DNA from: Sedimentisphaerales bacterium
GTDB lineage: Bacteria > Planctomycetota > Phycisphaerae > Sedimentisphaerales > SG8-4
DNA length: 20,322 bases
Direction of reading: 5' to 3'
NCBI GenBank assembly: GCA_016928975.1
Contig: JAFGJR010000045.1
Span: forward strand, 1-20,322
Made by a program: the position numbers and the translations under genes. Below, piece by piece: positions 7,658 to 15,115 of this stretch. Numbering within the stretch: position 1 is the first letter of the stretch; each line of letters starts with the position of its first letter. A model generated the notes under the pieces. That model was not told the origin of the DNA. It did no database searches and saw only the letters and a list, made by a program, of their open reading frames with translations.

Positions 7658-8598
7658 TTACGATGCTGCTGCGAGAGAAACTCTCCCTGACCCTGTTCAT
7701 GCTCTCGATCCTGAGCCTCTATGGCTCTGAAGTCGTGCTATTCGTTCGCTACATCCGCGCCCGGATGCGGAACAGGTCGCAAACCAGGATATTCTCGACC
7801 AAACCCGCCGTATTCCTTCATGTCTTGGCCGCCATCGGCATCGTCTGCTTGCTCTACGGATATCTCATCGAGCCGTATCGGATCGAAGTGAATACGATGA
7901 CCGTTCGCACGCCCAAACTCAGCCGCGACCGCTTTCGCATCGTCCAAATCTCCGACCTTCACTGCGATGACAAGCCCCGGAACGAGGGCCGGGCCGTACA
8001 GATGATCAGTGAGATCAAGCCCGACGTCATCGTCGCCACAGGCGACTATCTCAATCGCTTCTCCGCGAAGCCCCGCCTGCAGGGGATGCTTCGTCGGCTC
8101 GATGCCCCGCTTGGCAAGTTCGCGATCAAGGGCAATTTCGAGGTCGGCCGCTGGTCCGATCCTGCGCTCCTTGAGAGCACGGGCTTTCGTTGGCTGGAGC
8201 GGGATACGGTCATCGTGAGCAAGGGAGACGACGCGATCCGCATCTCAGGGCTCAGTCTCGATTCGTTCCAGGAATGGCGGAGTGTTCTTCAAGCGGTCCC
8301 TGGGGATTGCTTCCACGTCTTTCTGTTCCACACGCCGGACTTGGTCGAGGACATTCGCGGCCTGGGCGTCGATCTCTACCTGTGCGGCCACACACACGGC
8401 GGACAGGTGGCTTTGCCCGTCTATGGAGCCCTGGTCACGCTCTCCAAATTCGGGAAGAAATACGAGTCCGGCAGGTACGAGGTGGAGGGTACAATGCTCT
8501 ACGTGAATCGGGGTCTCGGGATGGAGCGCATGCCCGCCCCACAGGTAAGGTTCTGCTCGCGGCCGGAGATCGCCGTATTCGACATCGTGCCCGAGTAA
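7654..8598 (+). CDS. Membrane-bound metallophosphoesterase (YkuE/YaeI-like)
   Basis: This protein has 314 residues. Two N-terminal hydrophobic segments (about 9-32 and 50-72) anchor a calcineurin-like phosphoesterase domain. The metal-site motifs are ISDLHCD, ATGDYLN, GNFE, LFHTPD and CGHTHGGQ in the expected order. The third motif is normally GNHD/E; here the His, which acts as general acid in many relatives, is Phe, while the metal-binding Asn is kept. Relatives include the UDP-diacylglucosamine-hydrolase-like and YkuE phosphoesterases; the substrate is unknown. It overlaps the DUF1638 gene by four bases, and mntP begins four bases after its stop, so the three are one operon. Confidence 0.85.
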   Translation: MITMLLREKLSLTLFMLSILSLYGSEVVLFVRYIRARMRNRSQTRIFSTKPAVFLHVLAAIGIVCLLYGYLIEPYRIEVNTMTVRTPKLSRDRFRIVQISDLHCDDKPRNEGRAVQMISEIKPDVIVATGDYLNRFSAKPRLQGMLRRLDAPLGKFAIKGNFEVGRWSDPALLESTGFRWLERDTVIVSKGDDAIRISGLSLDSFQEWRSVLQAVPGDCFHVFLFHTPDLVEDIRGLGVDLYLCGHTHGGQVALPVYGALVTLSKFGKKYESGRYEVEGTMLYVNRGLGMERMPAPQVRFCSRPEIAVFDIVPE

Positions 8599-8602
8599 GC
8601 CC

Positions 8603-9163
8603 ATGCAGCTTGTCGTGATCTTGTTCATAGCGGTCGGCTTGTCGATGGACGCCTTCGCGGTCTCCGTCGTGACAGGCAGCGTGTACCGGCAACTGAAGGT
8701 CGGCCACGCTTTGCGCATGGCGCTATTCTTCGGAGGCTTCCAGGCTGCCATGCCCCTCGTCGGCTTTCTGGCCGGAATGAGCCTGCGGAAGTGCATCTCG
8801 GCGTACGACCACTGGATCGCCTTTGGCCTGCTGGCGCTCGTCGGAGGCAGGATGATCTACGAATCGCTCAAGATCGAAGCGGCCCAGAAGAACCTCGACC
8901 CGTCCAATCTGCTCGTCTTGCTGACTCTGTCTGTCGCGACGAGCATCGACGCGCTCGCCGTCGGGATTACCCTCTCGATCCTGACGACCGGCATTGTCGC
9001 CGCCGCCGCCATCATCGGGCTGGTCACGTTTGCCCTGTCCTATGCCGGCATCCTCATCGGCAAGCGATTCGGCCATTTTTTCGAGAGCAAGATCGAGATC
9101 GTCGGCGGCCTGATCCTGATCGCCATCGGTATCAAGATCGTCGTCGAGCACCTCACGGCGTGA
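8603..9163 (+). CDS. mntP: MntP-type manganese efflux pump
   Basis: A 186-residue integral membrane protein with about six transmembrane helices in two homologous halves. It matches MntP (formerly YebN) in length and motifs. The paired signatures LSMDAFAVS (Asp16) and TSIDALAVG are the conserved acidic sites of the family, needed for Mn(II) export in Escherichia coli. It is the last gene of the run starting with DUF1638, four bases after the phosphoesterase stop. Metallophosphoesterases often use Mn, which may explain the pairing, but this is inference. I saw no yybP-ykoY manganese riboswitch upstream, as expected for an internal operon gene. Confidence 0.9.
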   Translation: MQLVVILFIAVGLSMDAFAVSVVTGSVYRQLKVGHALRMALFFGGFQAAMPLVGFLAGMSLRKCISAYDHWIAFGLLALVGGRMIYESLKIEAAQKNLDPSNLLVLLTLSVATSIDALAVGITLSILTTGIVAAAAIIGLVTFALSYAGILIGKRFGHFFESKIEIVGGLILIAIGIKIVVEHLTA

Positions 9164-9222
9164 ATCCGTACCTGACGACGCTCGCGCAGCGGATAGAAAT
9201 CTGTGGAGAGCCGGGACTTTGC

Positions 9223-9254
9223 TTGACGACCAATCCACTGGACTGTGTGATAAT
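9223..9254 (+). promoter_or_regulatory. Possible extended -10 promoter before the DUF362 gene
   Basis: TTGACG (9223-9228) and GATAAT (9249-9254), the latter preceded by the extended -10 dinucleotide TG at 9246-9247. The spacer is 20 bases, longer than ideal, so the extended -10 would have to compensate. It lies in the only sizeable gap (164 bases) between mntP and the DUF362 gene. Confidence 0.35.
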
Positions 9255-9327
9255 GGCACAACCATTGATCTGTCGCGCGCGACAGAAGGCATGGGAAGGG
9301 AATGACTGTTTCGCGTAAGGAGGTCGA

Positions 9328-10407
9328 TTGGCTTCGAGAGTGCATTTCATCCGGGCAGCGGTCAGCGAAGGAGAGCCGGCGATTTCGGCCAAGGCGCAGG
9401 CGCTGTTTCGAGCCGGCGGGTTCAAGGCGTGCTTCCACGCGAACGACTTCACCGCGGTCAAGGTGCACGTTGGAGAAGATGTCAACACGACGTATATCAA
9501 AGCGCCGTGTCTCAGAGGGCTCGTCGCGGAGCTTCTCGCGCTCAAGACCAAGCCGTTCATCACCGACACGAGCACGCTGTACATCGGCCGCAGACACAAC
9601 GCCATCGACCACGCGATTCTTGCCGCCGAACGCGGGTTCAACGTCGCGGAGCTGGGAGCCCCGTTCATTGCTCCCGACGGCCTGTTCGGGACCGCCGAGA
9701 CCGCCGTGCGCATCGACGGGGAGCTGGACCAGGAGGTCTTCATCGCGTCCGACATTGTCCGCTGCCAGTCCATCCTGTCGGTCGCCCACTTCACGGGGCA
9801 TTGTGCCACGTGCGCCGGGGCTACTCTCAAAACACTGGGCATGGGCTGCGCCAGCCGCAAGGGCAAGATGCGCCAACACTCAGCCCTGAAGCCGCATGTC
9901 AAAATGGGCAAATGTACGCGCTGCGGCGAATGCTGTCGTCATTGTCCTGCCGGCGCGATCACGCTGGACGAGGTCCAGGCCCACATCGACCAGACCCAGT
10001 GCATCGGTTGTGCGGAATGCGTGGCCGTATGCCGGTTCGATGCCGTCGAGTACGACTGGAAGCAGGAGAACAAGATCCTGCAACAGAGCGTGGCGGAACA
10101 TGCCCTGGGCGTCCTGCAGGGCAAGCAGGGGCGGGCCGCCTTCTTCAATTTTGTTATGTCAGTTACAAAAGATTGTGATTGCTTTGACAGGGCGGATATG
10201 CCTACAATGGTCGACGACCTCGGTATCCTGGCGTCGACCGATCCGGTGGCCGTGGACAAGGCGGCGATCGATCTGGTGGAAGCCAGTGGCGGAAAGAAGC
10301 TCGGCCGGCTGATCGGCAGCGGCAAGCTTGACTGGCGGTGGCAAATCGAGCACGCGGTGAAGATCGGGCTGGGCAGTGCCGAGTATGAGCTCGTTGACGT
10401 GCGTTAG
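9328..10407 (+). CDS. DUF362 protein with two [4Fe-4S] ferredoxin motifs
   Basis: This protein has 359 residues. The N-terminal DUF362 part includes VKVHVGED and continues to about residue 190. Then come two 4Fe-4S cysteine sets: CTRCGECCRHC (196-206) and CIGCAECVAVC (225-235). The C-terminal part DDLGILASTDPVAVDKAA is typical of the family. The second cluster lacks the usual Pro after its last Cys. DUF362 proteins are thought to be redox proteins of anaerobes, with no fixed reaction known. The best start is TTG 9328, just after AAGGAGGT (9317-9324). The spacing of four bases from GGAGG is short, and the next in-frame GTG at 9340 is too far from it. A possible promoter lies upstream. Confidence 0.85.
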   Translation: MASRVHFIRAAVSEGEPAISAKAQALFRAGGFKACFHANDFTAVKVHVGEDVNTTYIKAPCLRGLVAELLALKTKPFITDTSTLYIGRRHNAIDHAILAAERGFNVAELGAPFIAPDGLFGTAETAVRIDGELDQEVFIASDIVRCQSILSVAHFTGHCATCAGATLKTLGMGCASRKGKMRQHSALKPHVKMGKCTRCGECCRHCPAGAITLDEVQAHIDQTQCIGCAECVAVCRFDAVEYDWKQENKILQQSVAEHALGVLQGKQGRAAFFNFVMSVTKDCDCFDRADMPTMVDDLGILASTDPVAVDKAAIDLVEASGGKKLGRLIGSGKLDWRWQIEHAVKIGLGSAEYELVDVR

Positions 10408-10455
10408 CCGAATTTCGAGTTTGCAGAGGTTCATTGAACTGAGGTGCGAATTCCT

Positions 10456-11232
10456 ATGTCTCTGGGACAAATCATCAGAAACAGGCGTGAAGAGCGGAAA
10501 CTGACCCTCGACGAAGTGAGCCGGAAGGTGGGGTTTTCCAAGCCGTACTTGTCCACAATCGAGACGGGCAAGGTGAAGAACCCGCCGGGCGACGAGCTGT
10601 TGACCCGGCTCGAACGGGTCCTGGGGTTTGAGTCCGGCCAGTTGCTGCACATGGCCCATGTCGAGCGCATGCCCTCCGACATCCGGGGCGCCTACGAGGC
10701 CAAAGAGGCGGAGAACCAGAAGCTGCGCCAGTATCTGCAGAAACACATGCCCAAGGGGAAGAAGAAGGGCAGGCTCAATGCGCTCGTGGCGGGAACCAAG
10801 CTGAACGTAGGGGACGGCAAGCCGGCCCTGTCCGCTGGACGGCTCGTGCCGATCATCAACCGGGTGACGGCGGGCTATCCCACCGACTTCAACGACCTCG
10901 ACTATCCCGTCGGCGTGGCGGACGACTACGTGCGCTGTCCCGACCTGCACGATCCGAACGCGTTCGCCGTCCGGGTCGTGGGCGACTCGATGGAGCCGCG
11001 GTTCCACGAGGGGGACATCGTGGTGTTCTCGCCCGCCGCGGAGGTCCGCAACGGTGACGACTGCTTCATCCGCTTCACGCAGCCGCACGAGACGACGTTC
11101 AAACGTGTCTTCTTCGAAGCGGATAAGAAGATTCGCTTGCAGCCGCGAAACGACTTGTACTCTCCGGCGATCCTCGACGGCAAACGCATCGACGGCATCT
11201 ACCGCGCCGTCAGCCGCTACGAGAAGCTCTGA
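10456..11232 (+). CDS. LexA-like repressor: XRE helix-turn-helix plus S24 peptidase
   Basis: This protein has 258 residues. An N-terminal XRE/Cro helix-turn-helix (about 4-60; LTLDEVSRKVGFSKPYLSTIE) is joined by a charged helix and a Lys-rich hinge (about 82-106) to an S24/LexA-type autoprotease domain. Cleavage site and catalytic residues are visible: Ala139-Gly140 in RVTAGYP, Ser178 in GDSMEP, and Lys216 in TTFKRV. It should bind DNA as a dimer and self-cleave on an inducing signal, as in phage CI and LexA relatives. I chose ATG 10456 over GTG 10444 because MSLGQIIRNRR is a standard start for the domain. It stands alone, 48 bases after the DUF362 gene and convergent with the glycosidase. 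No neighbouring prophage genes identify its target. Confidence 0.9.
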   Translation: MSLGQIIRNRREERKLTLDEVSRKVGFSKPYLSTIETGKVKNPPGDELLTRLERVLGFESGQLLHMAHVERMPSDIRGAYEAKEAENQKLRQYLQKHMPKGKKKGRLNALVAGTKLNVGDGKPALSAGRLVPIINRVTAGYPTDFNDLDYPVGVADDYVRCPDLHDPNAFAVRVVGDSMEPRFHEGDIVVFSPAAEVRNGDDCFIRFTQPHETTFKRVFFEADKKIRLQPRNDLYSPAILDGKRIDGIYRAVSRYEKL

Positions 11233-11253
11233 TCGACGTACCCGAGCCTGATG

Positions 11254-13413
11254 TCACTCGATTGTCAGCCATGTGCTGCCCTGCGCCGGGATGGTCACCG
11301 GTACGGTCACGTTGTACCGTCGGTCGAGTTCGTACGTCCCGGGTTTACCGTCCTCCTGGCGGATTCCGGCGGTCTGGGTCAGACCCGTGTAGTACAGGGG
11401 AAGCTCCAGGTCTCGCGTGACGGAGCGGCTGAGCGGGTTGTAGATCATGGCGAGCCCTTTAGTCTTCAAATCCGGGTTGACGTGCAGGACGCAATCGATG
11501 TCGCGGCCGTCGGGGCGCCGGACGTGGAGGATGTCCGAATCGAGGATCGCCCGGTGCTTCCTGTAGAAATCGACCCACCCCTTGACGATTGCTTTCGTCT
11601 CTTGCGTGTCGTAGAGTCGCGGACCGCGATAGCAGGCCTGGACGCCTGAGCCGAAGTTTTGGGCGAGGTGGGCCCGATAGGCGTCGAGGTGCTCGCAGAG
11701 CGGCTCCAACGTCGCGGCCGAGCCGCCGCCCTGGTACTCGGTCAGAGGCACGAACATCCAGCCCATGCTCGGCGTCTTCCACCACGTGCCATCGAAGATG
11801 TTCTGGCGGCCCAGGAGAATCTGGTGCTCGCGAGGCAGCGACCAGTTCACCTCGCGATAGCCCATCGCGGACTTGGTCGAGCCGCTCAGGAAGTACCAGT
11901 CGGGGACGTTCAGGTACACGCCTTTGCTTCGGCACCACCTGTAGAAGTCCGAGATCGTCTTCCATTGTTTCCACTGCGAATCGCTCAGCCCGCGGTGGCC
12001 CGGATGCGACGCAGAGGCGCAGACGTCGCCGGGATAGGAGCCGTCATGCTCGATCACGTCGATGCCGGTGTGCTCCACGAACGTCGTGAGTCGGCGGAAG
12101 TACTCCCGACCCCACTCGCTGCACAGGCAGGGCGAGTTGCCGAAGACGGCCCCGCCAGGTTTGCCGGTCGCGGGATTGATGACATCGTGCTCGTCGCTGA
12201 TTCGCCGGCTGGCCAGGAGCGAGTAACCGCCGAGCTCGACGCCTTTGCTGTGGGCATAGTCGACGAGCTCCTTGATCTGGTCCATGTACGCGGGGTTGGT
12301 ATTCTCCATGTCAAACCCGCTGCCGAACGTCATGATGACCATTTCGAATCCCACTTCGGCACACTGATCGATGGCGAGCCGGACCGACTTCGGGTCCGCG
12401 TGACGAACGTGCATGAGGATCGGATTCTCCGTCACCCATGGGGCGATCGCGCGGTACATCCGCCGCACCGCCAGGCCCTTGCGCTCCCGTTCCGTGCTGT
12501 CATGCACGAGCTCGAACGTTCGGAACGACTCGAACATTTGTTCCGGCTCGATGGTCACATCCGGCCCGAGCGGCGGTCTCGATTCGAGCAGGACCGGCGT
12601 CCTGCGCACGTAGTTGACTTGCGTCGTGTACTGCGGGTCGGGTACCCAGTGCATCGTGACGTTGGCGGTTCGCGGGTCATCGCCGTGGAAGGCGTAGTCA
12701 CTCTCCACGTGAATGTTGGGCGGTTTCCAGTGGTTCGGCTCATTGACCAGCGACTCGTACTCGACGACGGCAAGCACCTCGCTGATGAACGTGTTGAGAC
12801 GGACTGCTTCGTCGCTGCTGTTGTGAACCTCCAGCCACTTGGCGAGCAAGGGGATGCCCTCGTACGTCTCGTAGCAGACATCGACGGCGATCCCTTCCAG
12901 CGCACCCGACGGCGGTCTGAAACGCAGTCTCAGCGATATCCCCGGCGCAGGCCAGGGCAGGTCGGCGCAGTAGCGCTTCCGTTTCCAGGGAAATCTTGCC
13001 TCTGTCTTTCCGATCTGGTAGTCGACGAGCTGAAACGCATTTGGATCGCTCGCGAAGGAATCGAGCCACTCGGGGCGCAGGTAGCCGTACTCGATCTGTC
13101 CGACGAGCCCGCCGACGTTGAATTTTCGTCCGTCGATCTCGACAACCGCCTCAGGTTTGACGCCGCGAAGGAGAGACGCCCCGGTCATCAGGTTGTCAAA
13201 GGCCACCGTTGCAACGTTCGGCTGCAAACGGAACGTCCGGCGGATGAGCCCATTGCTCAGCACGATCTCGCGGCCGTCTTCGCTCCTGGCGACCGTCGCC
13301 GGGGTCTGGATACGTGTCACCAGCCAATCCAGTTTGCATGATTCACCTCGCAGGATCGTCGTCGCCATACATGTCATCAGACTGGCCCATGCCAGTGTGC
13401 CCACTCTAATCAT
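11254..13413 (-). CDS. Exported glycoside hydrolase, GH36/clan GH-D-like (alpha-galactosidase-like)
   Basis: A 719-residue protein with a signal peptide (about 1-24). Domain layout fits clan GH-D-like enzymes: an N-terminal beta-supersandwich (about 30-320), a TIM barrel (about 330-600) and a C-terminal beta domain (about 650-719). Barrel landmarks are FEMVIMTFGSGFDME, GVELGGYSLLASRR, IDVIEHDGSYPGD and IFDGTWWKTPSMGWM. Asp457 in EHDG is a candidate nucleophile; Glu521 in YREVNW or Asp541 could be the acid, both by analogy only. Planctomycete proteins of this kind are often labelled alpha-galactosidase, but the substrate is unproven. ATG 13413 is preceded by an excellent GGGAGGA. This start overlaps the 3' end of comF by eight bases, so the two are probably co-transcribed. 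Confidence 0.75.
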   Translation of the reverse strand: MIRVGTLAWASLMTCMATTILRGESCKLDWLVTRIQTPATVARSEDGREIVLSNGLIRRTFRLQPNVATVAFDNLMTGASLLRGVKPEAVVEIDGRKFNVGGLVGQIEYGYLRPEWLDSFASDPNAFQLVDYQIGKTEARFPWKRKRYCADLPWPAPGISLRLRFRPPSGALEGIAVDVCYETYEGIPLLAKWLEVHNSSDEAVRLNTFISEVLAVVEYESLVNEPNHWKPPNIHVESDYAFHGDDPRTANVTMHWVPDPQYTTQVNYVRRTPVLLESRPPLGPDVTIEPEQMFESFRTFELVHDSTERERKGLAVRRMYRAIAPWVTENPILMHVRHADPKSVRLAIDQCAEVGFEMVIMTFGSGFDMENTNPAYMDQIKELVDYAHSKGVELGGYSLLASRRISDEHDVINPATGKPGGAVFGNSPCLCSEWGREYFRRLTTFVEHTGIDVIEHDGSYPGDVCASASHPGHRGLSDSQWKQWKTISDFYRWCRSKGVYLNVPDWYFLSGSTKSAMGYREVNWSLPREHQILLGRQNIFDGTWWKTPSMGWMFVPLTEYQGGGSAATLEPLCEHLDAYRAHLAQNFGSGVQACYRGPRLYDTQETKAIVKGWVDFYRKHRAILDSDILHVRRPDGRDIDCVLHVNPDLKTKGLAMIYNPLSRSVTRDLELPLYYTGLTQTAGIRQEDGKPGTYELDRRYNVTVPVTIPAQGSTWLTIE

Positions 13414-14239
13414 GCGTTCCTCCCGTTTCAGGACCATCCGCGGCCTGTAGCTTCGGCTCCTGCAGTGCGGTCCTCTGGCCAGCCACAGCCAGGACAAGGG
13501 CGTACACACGCGCGGCTCCTGCTTCTTTCAATGTCCTGGCACATTCACTCAGGGTGGCGCCGGTGGTTTTGATGTCGTCGAGGAGACACACCCTCCTGCC
13601 CGTGAAGGGATGATCCTCACGCACGGCGAACGCGCCGGCGACGTTCTTCTCGCGGGCGGAAAGGGTATTTGCGAGGGGTTGCGGCCTGGTCCGGCGAATG
13701 CGGACCAGGTCGGTGCTGATTCGAGCGTGCGGGTGCTTGAGACGCTTGGCGAGCAGGTGGGACTGGTTGTAGCCTCGCAACAGCCGGCGGGTCCAGTGCA
13801 GCGGGACGGGGACGAGCAGCTCGATGTCATTGTAGAAGCGGCTGCCCTGCAAAGCGGCATCGGCGAGAACCGCGAGCATCCGGGCGAGCTCGGTCCGGTC
13901 GTGCTTGAAGGCCAGGATCATCTGCCGCAGGGCATCCATATAGACGCCCGCGCGAGCGATGCCATCGAAGTGGATCTCCTCTTGTCGGCACGCGGCACAG
14001 GCGCCGGCGACGAGCCCGTATCTGCTGGCGTCACGCCCGCAGCGCGGACAGTAATCGCCGGCGGTGCAGGTCAGCAGCTCACCCCAGCACGCGGTGCACA
14101 GGTCGTCGCGCGCCTCGGTGATCCTGTCGCCGCAGTTGGCGCATACGGCAGGCCAGAGCAGATGGTTGACACCCTGCCAGACCAAGCCGGACACGTGTCT
14201 CACGCGCTTGCCCATGAGGTGGGGTCTTGTTGTCGCCAT
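13406..14239 (-). CDS. comF: ComF family phosphoribosyltransferase-like protein
   Basis: This protein has 277 residues. Two Cys4 zinc-ribbon-like segments come first: CANC/CTAC (33-51) and CPRC/CAAC (64-84). Then come the ComF core motifs PVPLHWTRRLLRGYNQ and the PRPP-loop-like VCLLDDIKTTGATL (217-230), which is intact. ComF supports uptake of transforming DNA in naturally competent bacteria and is found widely in non-competent ones. The C-terminal 25 residues are a non-conserved tail. There is no Shine-Dalgarno before ATG 14239, but a good promoter ends seven bases before it, so the mRNA may be leaderless. Its 3' end overlaps the glycosidase start. Confidence 0.9.
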   Translation of the reverse strand: MATTRPHLMGKRVRHVSGLVWQGVNHLLWPAVCANCGDRITEARDDLCTACWGELLTCTAGDYCPRCGRDASRYGLVAGACAACRQEEIHFDGIARAGVYMDALRQMILAFKHDRTELARMLAVLADAALQGSRFYNDIELLVPVPLHWTRRLLRGYNQSHLLAKRLKHPHARISTDLVRIRRTRPQPLANTLSAREKNVAGAFAVREDHPFTGRRVCLLDDIKTTGATLSECARTLKEAGAARVYALVLAVAGQRTALQEPKLQAADGPETGGTHD

Positions 14240-14246
14240 CGCGCAG

Positions 14247-14276
14247 ACTATATTCCGCGGTCCGGCGGTCCGTCAA
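14247..14276 (-). promoter_or_regulatory. Sigma-70-type promoter for comF, positioned for a leaderless transcript
   Basis: On the minus strand TTGACG (14276-14271) and TATAGT (14252-14247) are separated by 18 bases. Only seven bases lie between the -10 and the A of the comF ATG at 14239. Transcription would therefore begin at or next to the start codon. It sits in the 48-base gap after the pseudopilin gene. Confidence 0.6.
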
Positions 14277-14287
14277 CCGAAAGCCGC

Positions 14288-15115
14288 CTATGGCCCTGTG
14301 CTGCTCCAGTCGAGATAGTCCGGGATATAGTGCGGGGCGTTGGACGTGCCGACCGATCCGATTCTCGCGAGCTTGTGCACGTAGGGGACCTCGGAGGCGA
14401 TAATCGCACAGTGTCCGTCCACAAATGCGGCGGCGGCCCGGTCGAGGTGCCGAAAGCAGGTCGTCGGGCTGACGTTCTTCTGCCACGCCTTTCCATTGAA
14501 CAGGCAGGGCGGGTCCAGCATCGCCGTGTTGCCGACGTTCAGGCGTTTGCCGGTGACGTCCCAGCTCAGGAGCGTATCGGCAAACGTGAGCACCCGGTCG
14601 GCGCCCTGGATCGAGCAGACCTTCTGCCAGGGCCGATGTCCAATTCCGGGCCAGCCGCTATGCGCCGGGCTGAGGAAGTACCCGTTGTATCCGTACGTGC
14701 TGGTGATCCACTTGGGGTCGTCCGGCTCGTTGAAGGGCTTGCCCTGAAGGCTGTACGTTCCATACGACTGGGCAGGGCATTCGTAGACGCCCTGCGCGCG
14801 AAGCTCGCTGGCCAGGTACGGCCACATCAGTCCGCTCGCGTGGTCCACGCCGTCCGGATTCAATTGGCCCCACCAGAACGTCCTCACGTTGACGCAGGTG
14901 GGCAGGGCGTAGTCGTCGTAGTCGTGCGCATACGCGTGGAAGGCCAGGCCAAGCTGCCGGATGCGGCTCATACACGTGACCGACCGGGCCTCGTTTCTCG
15001 CCCTGCCCAGGCTCGGCACCAGCAGGGACATCAACAGAGCGATCACGCCGATGGATACCAGCACCTCCACGAGCGAGAAGGCTGCCTCGCGGGAAGATCG
15101 GTTCATCCTGTTCAT
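14288..15115 (-). CDS. Type II secretion/type IV-like pseudopilin, planctomycete H-x9-DG type
   Basis: A 275-residue prepilin-like protein. The N-terminal AAFSLVEVLVSIGVIALL is a class III signal: cleavage before Phe13 leaves Glu17 at the conserved +5 position, followed by a hydrophobic helix. The residue before the cut is Ala rather than the usual Gly. Next comes SLGRARNEARSVTCMSRIRQLG, split by a turn, which is typical of planctomycete pseudopilins. RHLDRAAAAFVDGH near residue 240 is close to the H-x9-DG motif of these families. They are inner-membrane pilins of secretion-like machines of unknown cargo. Its ATG overlaps the propeller gene stop (ATGA, 15115-15112), so translation is coupled and the gene falls under the cobalamin riboswitch. 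Confidence 0.85.
   Translation of the reverse strand: MNRMNRSSREAAFSLVEVLVSIGVIALLMSLLVPSLGRARNEARSVTCMSRIRQLGLAFHAYAHDYDDYALPTCVNVRTFWWGQLNPDGVDHASGLMWPYLASELRAQGVYECPAQSYGTYSLQGKPFNEPDDPKWITSTYGYNGYFLSPAHSGWPGIGHRPWQKVCSIQGADRVLTFADTLLSWDVTGKRLNVGNTAMLDPPCLFNGKAWQKNVSPTTCFRHLDRAAAAFVDGHCAIIASEVPYVHKLARIGSVGTSNAPHYIPDYLDWSSTGP

Noticed and set aside
11233..11253. Bidirectional terminator between the converging repressor and glycosidase genes
   Set aside because: Only 21 bases separate the stops and no hairpin or T-tract is visible.
11659..13341. A 560-codon plus-strand open frame
   Set aside because: It is antisense to the glycosidase gene, has a shadow-frame composition and no recognisable domain.
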